From assembly GCA_000310025.1 (NCBI GenBank), contig FN649748.1:2886319-2950318 (forward strand): DNA of 64,000 bases, given 5' to 3'. The translations under genes were made by a program, and so were the position numbers. Source of the stretch: Ectocarpus siliculosus (lineage: Eukaryota > Sar > Phaeophyceae > Ectocarpales > Ectocarpaceae). The notes under the pieces are model-generated. The model searched no databases. It saw nothing but the letters and a program-made list of their open reading frames with translations, and was not told the origin of the DNA. Below, piece by piece: positions 58,001 through 64,000 of the stretch (position 1 is the stretch's first letter; each line of letters begins with the position of its first letter).

Positions 58001-61000
58001 TCAGCGGCTGCAACGGCGGCGCTCACGTTAGTGCCTTGGCCCACGACCCCGGGGAGGACAAAGACGACTGGGGCGTCCGCAGGCAACGGGGTCTCGCGGA
58101 GGTCAAACCTACCCAGTACGGCACACCGGAGGAAACGCACGACCAAAACGAGAGAAAACGTGAGGTTTCAACGTGGGCTTTGCATCACGAGAAAAGCAGA
58201 AGTAAGGGACGAGGGCAAGGGCAGCATCTACGTGAGGAGCTAGATTCTGCCCTTCAGCAGTGATTAGTCCCGACGCCACACCCTTCAATGTGGAGAACCT
58301 CCTTGCCCAGTACGTTCAACCCGACCTCCCCCCAGGGGACCAGTCAAGCCTCAAGATTCAATACGAGGGCGATGCAGAACACCCTGCAAAAACGAACATC
58401 CTCACATTTATGAACGTCACGCGGTCGTGTGCTACACTAGCAACTCGCGCGTGGAACGGAGGACAGTTCAGTACGACGAAGGAGCAGCAGTTCCCACGGT
58501 TTGCCACCAGATCTCACAATCCACAGATGCAGAGCGCCGTTGCTGGGGTTTGCCAGACTGGACTATCATCATGAAGTATAAAAGACAGGTAGGGGCTACG
58601 TAGACCTGAACCATAAGCCCCTAGATTCCACCACTTCCATACATTATCCAATATGTTTGCTTACAGAAACTGTGGAGGCTACTGGCCAGACCGGCCTGGT
58701 GGGTCACCCACCAATCCATGCGAAACACGCCGCCGTCGAAGGAAGACTCCACCCGGTCTTGTCGGCTAACCAGACGGCTCACCATCGCCCGGTCACCGGG
58801 CGGGCACCAGGTGGCAAACATGAAGCTCTGCATGTGGCCACCGAGCTGTTCGGTATAAGTACGCACGTGCATAGAGCAAGAGCGGGAGTTGGTTTACGCG
58901 GTCAAAAAACAATAAAAAACAAGATATTGTGAACGGAATCCACAACGACACGGGGGAAACGCGCACTAGTGAATGGATGCTACGTACGCATCGTTCTTGA
59001 ACAGGTATGCTCACGTGTCGTTGGTTGATCGCGTAAGTTGACATGCGATGTGCAAATTTATTCAGTTGAAAACGTTCTGAACTCTAACCCAATACTTGTA
59101 TCCCCTTCCGTGCTCTCGACGGCAGACAAGAAAATCAATCCCGTAGTCACAACCTCTTGAACCCTGCTGAACGAAAGACTCGTCGAAAGTCCCCACTCGC
59201 CAAAACAAGAAAATAGCTGCTGAAAAAAACTGCCCTGAAAGACAAGAGCCGATGTGTAATGCACTACACAAGTTGGAAGGCTACTCCACACAGCATACAA
59301 TCATGCAACGGTAGCCATTTGGAATTTGAGGGTGTTGAGATGGTGGTGGGGGCGGAATTGCGTAGGCCCCAAACCGCAGCATTGGTCACCAGGCAAACCA
59401 ATCGCATCCAGCCTCGCTTCCTGACGTTCAGCTCTTGCTCGGCCAGCAATCCTTGCCTTGAATAGGCGTAGAGTCTGGCGGGGAAACTTTCTGGGTATCC
59501 CGCCGGTCGGCGCTTTTCGAGTGAGAACGGTCGAAAATGCGGCGGAAACACTCGGGGTTCATTTCTTCGGCTCATTTACGTTGGGCAACACCACCGAGAG
59601 CTGCTGTCCAAATCCACGACACCGGCGGCACGGCGGTTGGCCCGCCCTGTTCTATTTGCTTCAAGCAGCAGCGGTTGCCGAAATTGCTGATCGGGCCGGG
59701 GCTTAGTCGTTCGCCACGCACGCTATTTACTTTCCCCAGAAACACGATAATAGAGGCGAATCTTTGACGAGAGTTCTCGGCCAAAATCAAACAACCGCCA
59801 TCCTTTCCGCCGAACCGAGAAAAGTGAAAACAAACATGCCGCCAGCTTCAGATAGGGACAAAGTGGAGAGCCGCCGCCCATCGAAAATAGGTCCAACACA
59901 CGGCGAACGCCTTCAAGCGCGACAAGGACAAGTTTGGCTTGCAGGCAGGTACCTTACCAATTCGGAAATAGACAAAAAAAAGTGGGTATACCCACCCCTT
60001 TCTCGGACGAAAGTGGGCACTCGGAAATCCAGCTCGCACGCACTTCATGTGTACGCATCTGAGTAGTGTTGTAATCCTTGTGTTCACGTGTTCGCTTACC
60101 TCGCCGAATAAGGAACGAGGTGCCTCAAGAATGGTATCGGGAAGGAGCTGGTGACATGGCCTGCTGGATAATGCCAAGGTTTGGCGCCTTGAGGTGCCGA
60201 ATGCACCCCCAAAAAAAGTTTGTGATGACGCAAAAAAGTTAACGGCCGACCGAGCGGTTTGCTCAAGCAGGCAAAGCAAAAAAAAGTGTGGTGCTTTAGA
60301 CTGCAACGGGCTTGGTTTTCCAGCCATAAATTTTCCAAGGAGAAAGCAGCAGCAATAGGAATGCCACCCCGCAGGAGTTAGCTCTACTGTGCATCTTCCT
60401 CGTTCAAGGTTTGATGCCTTGGGTTATCGAGTGAGGGCCGAGAAAAATATTGTAGCTTGCCTCTCTCGCACGGAACAGCCCGAAAAGCCGCGTCGGTGAG
60501 GCACAGCGAGATGGTTAGGAGAACAGCGGCACAGAGAGATCACACGGGTCGCGGTGCTTAGGTGTGGGCCAAGCTCACGCGTCGTGGGTTTCTTCATACT
60601 GCCGTGTTGCACAGAGTTTGTCGTGTCGTTGGTGGAGTTGCTCATCCTCTTGGCGTGTGTATATATATGGCTGTGCTTTGAAGGGAGTGGAGTGTTGTGT
60701 GCGAAAGCTGTCTGGGGTGGCGCTCTCTCTGCTGCTGCTGTCTGCGACCGAAAGTTCTGCCGCGGGAATTTCTGCACATGGGGCTCGAAAGCACCATGCT
60801 AAAACAAGCGGGAATTGACTCTTTACGCACGAAGGACGACGGGAATCCCGATTCGCAAAACGAACGGCCCGACTGCCCTTTCAAACTCAAAAAGGCGTGA
60901 AATCCCGTGTTTTTCTGGATTTTCACGGATAACAAAGCATGCGGGAAGCGGGAATCGGAGTTTGAAAGATGTCCAGCGAGCTGCTTGCCGGATATCTTCC

Positions 61001-62696
61001 CGTGCCATGTGGTTGCCGTTGGATACCGAAGGGGTCTGACATGCTTTGACATGTTCCCCCGCGGTCGGGTCCGCAGTCGGTATTTTTGCTTGCCAAAGAT
61101 GCCATGGATACCGTGTTGCCGAGTTCTGAGAGGTTCCGAGGTTGTTCGATGTTCTGTCGTGCGGTGATGTGGAGGTCGAGTGTTCGATGTCCTGGAGTGG
61201 ACTATAATGCATACAATTCGGACAAGTTGGGTAAAAAAATAGACAGAAGTGGGCACATGGAAAAAATAGTATAGGCCGGTGGGTATACCCAACCATGTCG
61301 GACAAAAGTGGGTACTGTGTTGAGGCCTTGCGCGCCGTGGTGGATATTCGGGCCAAAGGTGTGCCTGAAAGTCGGGAAAAAAGGATCCCGTGCTGTGTAT
61401 TTCTCCCTGGCTACGATGAAGTACAGTATGTTGTTCAGATATCGGATTTGGGTGTCAAGGCGTTTGGGGCTCTCGCCTATGAAGCGCGCGAGAGATGGAT
61501 TTCCGAGTACCTACTTTCGTTCGAGAAAGGGGGGTATATGTACACATGCACCCACTTTTGTCTATTTCCCCTACCAATTCGAATTTTCTAGCAGGACCGC
61601 CAGTAGGAACAAAGATGAGAAAATACACCGCCACCAATGCATATGTATGTACGTACGTACCGATGAAATGGCAGGATGCCTGCACACACCCTTTTGAACC
61701 CGCGAGAGGGGCTGATCAACCAACTGCTGCGTCTGTACAACAACTCGAGTATGCGCGTAAGGGCACAACAATCTGGTCTCAGACAAGACTTTGTGGGGCA
61801 TGTAAACAGCTCCTTCAAAGTGTGTTGTACTGCTGTACTGGTACGAAGTACTTGTATCAAACAGCACCAGAGCACCAAGTCCCGCTACGGACAGGTCCGA
61901 AACTACGACGCGTAGAAGACCACCGTATGCACGCGTTTTCCCGCATGCTTACAGGCGCAACGCTGTCGGTCGGCCCTTGCCTGCGGCGGCAGAAGGATAT
62001 GCAGCAGTGTGCGGATGCCCACGGCGCAAGATCCAACTGAAAAAAACGGTCCATTGATTTCATATCTTCTAGTGTTTCATCGGCTCTATTTGTACAAATA
62101 TCGCAGCAGTATCCTCCGAGGCGCCGAGGGCCGCGTTTCCTTCGATTTTCGAAAAAAGGCCCGAGAGCCACCCCAAAACCCAATACTTTCCGCGTACCTC
62201 CGGTAAAACGACAACAACTTCAGCGTAGACAAAGGAGGGTCAATCAACACACACAGACAAGGCCTTTCCGGGTGTGGGTTTGTACGTGCCCTGCCTGTGT
62301 CCAACTCACCCTATGTCCAAGCCATGGGCTCGGGACGTACGGCTGTCTCAGGACGCTAGCCTCCGACAGCAGGCGCCGATTGAAAGCGGTCTTCTTGTAT
62401 CGGAGCTGCGGAGGGGCTGGCTCCCTCTTGCCGCCAACGCCCGCCGCGCCCAGGTCGCTCTTGCTCTTCCCGGCCAGGAACGAACGGGCCCTGGCCCACG
62501 GGCGGCCACGCCGGAACCACTGTAGCACGAACCAACCGCACGCGAAGAGCAGGAGATAGTAGGCGGCGATAGACAGCAAGAGCAGGGGACCGCTCTGCTC
62601 GTACCCAGGGACATCCAACCACAGCAGGAGGGGGTGCTGCTGCCCTGACGAGAGCTTTCCTCCTACGCCTCCACCCGAAGGAAGAAACCTCGCCAT
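55003..62696 (-). CDS. Alpha/beta hydrolase, EMB8 / ABHD1-3 (YheT-like) family, at least seven exons
   Basis: Membrane-anchored ester or lipid hydrolases form this family. Exons: 62696-62310 (ATG, MARFLPSGGG; one membrane segment LLLLSIAAYYLLLFACGW; ends PYVPSPWLGHR), 58827-58665 (RLVSRQDRVESSFDGGVFRM), 58108-58027 (PVVFVLPGVVGQGTN), 57668-57568 (VYIRHLAAHL, VVTKNWRGIGLEL), 57190-56926 (RPETWDHAALSDCRDAI and nucleophile motif GVGFSFGG), 56409-55720 and 55194 to about 55015 (TLCLLAKDDPLCPPHAW with the acid, TEHGGHCGWF with the His). Nearly all phases agree; the junction between the second and third exons is off by one, so that border or a missing small exon is unresolved. The sixth exon adds an Ala/Ser/Gly-rich insert of some 150 residues between conserved ends. 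The last exon reads to a stop at 55003, but a GTAAGC donor at about 55014 suggests a further exon at or beyond the gap near 54514. The substrate is unknown. Confidence 0.85.
59958..61600. repeat. Three related repeats in the first hydrolase intron (GGGTATACCC core)
   Basis: A block with AATAGACAAAA, GTGGGTATACCCAC and CTCGGACGAAAGTGGGCACT lies at about 59958-60045. A shorter relative lies at 61213-61315, and an inverted copy at about 61475-61590. The ends (CAATTCGGAAATAGACA; GGATTTCCGAGT) recur in both orientations, as in a short mobile repeat. No coding sequence of their own. Confidence 0.65.
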
Positions 62697-63095
62697 GACT
62701 ATCCCCTGAGTTGAGGGTGCTCTCCTGTGCTGGGCTGAACGGAGCCGGGGTGTTCTGTGTGCCGGACAGTTCGAGTTGGTTGGGAAAGGAACAAGGACCG
62801 GCGGCGACGCGAAATAAGTTAGGGGAACTGCGGGGGGGTGCATTTCCACGGAACCTGGGGACCGGTGACCGGACAACCAATCAACCAATCAACGGCCTCT
62901 GTGTTTTCATTGGTCGAATCATATGATATTCTGCAATCTTCGCATGCATACGTATGCATGTTGCGTATGCATGTTGGATGTTGCAGATATGGCGTATATT
63001 GCATTAGCGGGCGCGTTGACAGTTAAGCTTGATGACAATGTGCTTACGTCAAGCAAGAGCAGAGAGTCGAAGTACTACGCAAAACGGCCTCGAGA

Positions 63096-63151
63096 ATGCG
63101 CTTGTAAGCGCTGTTCACATGCTATGCGCTTGTATGCGTTGTTCACATGCT
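63096..63151. repeat. 28-bp unit, two tandem copies
   Basis: ATGCGCTTGTAAGCGCTG and the following TTCACATGCT are repeated once immediately downstream with two differences. Confidence 0.85.
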
Positions 63152-63838
63152 CACTACATGTTCATTCCCACCTACCTTCGGATGCAGCCATCACAGCAGT
63201 GTAGCAGTATATGCATACTCAGCTTCCCATCAGATACATCCAGTGCCCGATTTCACGACTTCATTGCTTCTTCGAGGTGGCAGCGTTGGCATCCTTGCCG
63301 TGCATACACAAGTCAATCTTGCTTGGGTTGAGAGCGTGCTTTCTCTCGTGCTCTCTCCTTCTCGACAAGGTGGAAATAAATACAGCGACAGCATGCCAAG
63401 GTCCATGGAACGAAACATTCGGTAAAGTATTGTAAGCAGCCCAGAAAAGTGGAAAGAGGAGAATATGTCACTCTTAAAAGGCAGTGCCACTTTTTGAAAG
63501 ATCGGGTTCACGTACACGTTGAGATTGTGACAAGAGCTTTTGATGCCATTATAATTGTCGGGCTGCTTACTGCATGAGGTGGAATTACAGCCTGCAATAA
63601 TCCGAGTTCCATGCTAACCGTGGCAGGCCCACGGTGTTAGGGACGGCGGGAAAATACATGGTGTGTTCACCGATCACAGCGATGGACACATCTCAAGGAA
63701 GGATGTAAACGAATTCTCCCACCGCTGCATCGTGCATTCCTTCTACTTCGCAACTTCGAAATATGTCGCTTTCGGACCGGACCACAAGGAACACGAAACA
63801 CGAACTACTGTACATTTCGTCACGCGCCCTCGTGTGAA

Positions 63839-63859
63839 GGCAACAACAGCAGCAGCAGC

Positions 63860-63891
<32 letters not shown>

Positions 63892-63892
63892 C
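63839..63892. repeat. (CAA)n microsatellite with CAG units
   Basis: About 18 trinucleotide units, mostly CAA with a short CAG block near the start. Confidence 0.92.
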
Positions 63893-64000
63893 CCTAGCCC
63901 ACAATAGTGCGAAGGGGATTTCTTTAAGAGCATCGCCAACCAAGAACGAGTCTAGCCATTGTCCCTGCCATGGTCTGTCCCGTCCGAGCCCTACGTGTTT

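Larger units (their letters stand above)
62697..64000. other. Upstream of the hydrolase gene: repeats only
   Basis: Likely promoter side of the minus-strand hydrolase, but no specific promoter element is claimed. It holds a 16-bp palindrome ATGCATACGTATGCAT (62944-62959), two tandem copies of a 28-bp unit (63096-63123 and 63124-63151), a dispersed repeat (63518-63548) and a CAA/CAG microsatellite (63839-63892). No gene is recognised. Confidence 0.5.

Noticed and set aside
58260-58574. Plus-strand frame DATPFNVENLLAQYV as a separate gene
   Set aside because: The reading is protein-like, but it sits in a hydrolase intron on the other strand, with no start context, splice sites or family match. 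Left out for lack of support.

Overview
The window looks like nuclear DNA of a brown alga (Phaeophyceae, Ectocarpus-like). The strongest evidence is a protein of tandem EsV-1-7 zinc motifs (50645-51154), a family known mainly from brown algae and their virus EsV-1. Other support is an FNIP-like leucine-rich repeat gene, intron-rich genes with GT-AG introns of hundreds to thousands of bases, a dense load of SINEs, MITEs and minisatellites, and a plastid-type leader upstream of a phosphatase gene. Two 100-N gaps (25779-25878 and 54514-54613) mark a draft scaffold, and the sequence around the second gap is poor.

Layout. 1-1.2 kb: end of a tyrosine-recombinase element. 2.6-4.25 kb: two copies of one tRNA-derived SINE, the second split by a MITE with a clean TA target duplication. 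6.2-7.6 kb: possible two-exon gene. 8.7-10.4 kb: array of about 10-bp units with a third SINE inside it. 10.9-12.4 kb: a pair of roughly 550-bp direct repeats. 13.1-18.1 kb, minus strand: a decayed six-exon gene of DUF7869 type. 20.4-26 kb: several clusters built on short perfect palindromes, plus a 300-bp near-perfect palindrome that runs into the first gap. 27.9-28.9 kb: FNIP-like gene. 33.7-38.0 kb, plus strand: histidine phosphatase gene, probably plastid-targeted. 42.2-47.4 kb: an alanine-rich ORF and two related sets of acidic exons, with a long foldback element in one intron. 50.6-51.2 kb: EsV-1-7 gene. 55.0-62.7 kb, minus strand: an alpha/beta hydrolase of the EMB8/ABHD1-3 type, with a 3.5-kb first intron and a large low-complexity insert.

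The genes do not form an operon or an obvious pathway. They are separate eukaryotic genes in repeat-rich DNA. The three multi-exon models (DUF7869-like, histidine phosphatase, alpha/beta hydrolase) rest on reading-frame phases that agree across nearly all junctions and on family motifs falling in order. The most unusual structure is the repeated use of short perfect palindromes as minisatellite units, above all 17 copies of TTCCATGGAA in about 520 bp with unlike spacers.
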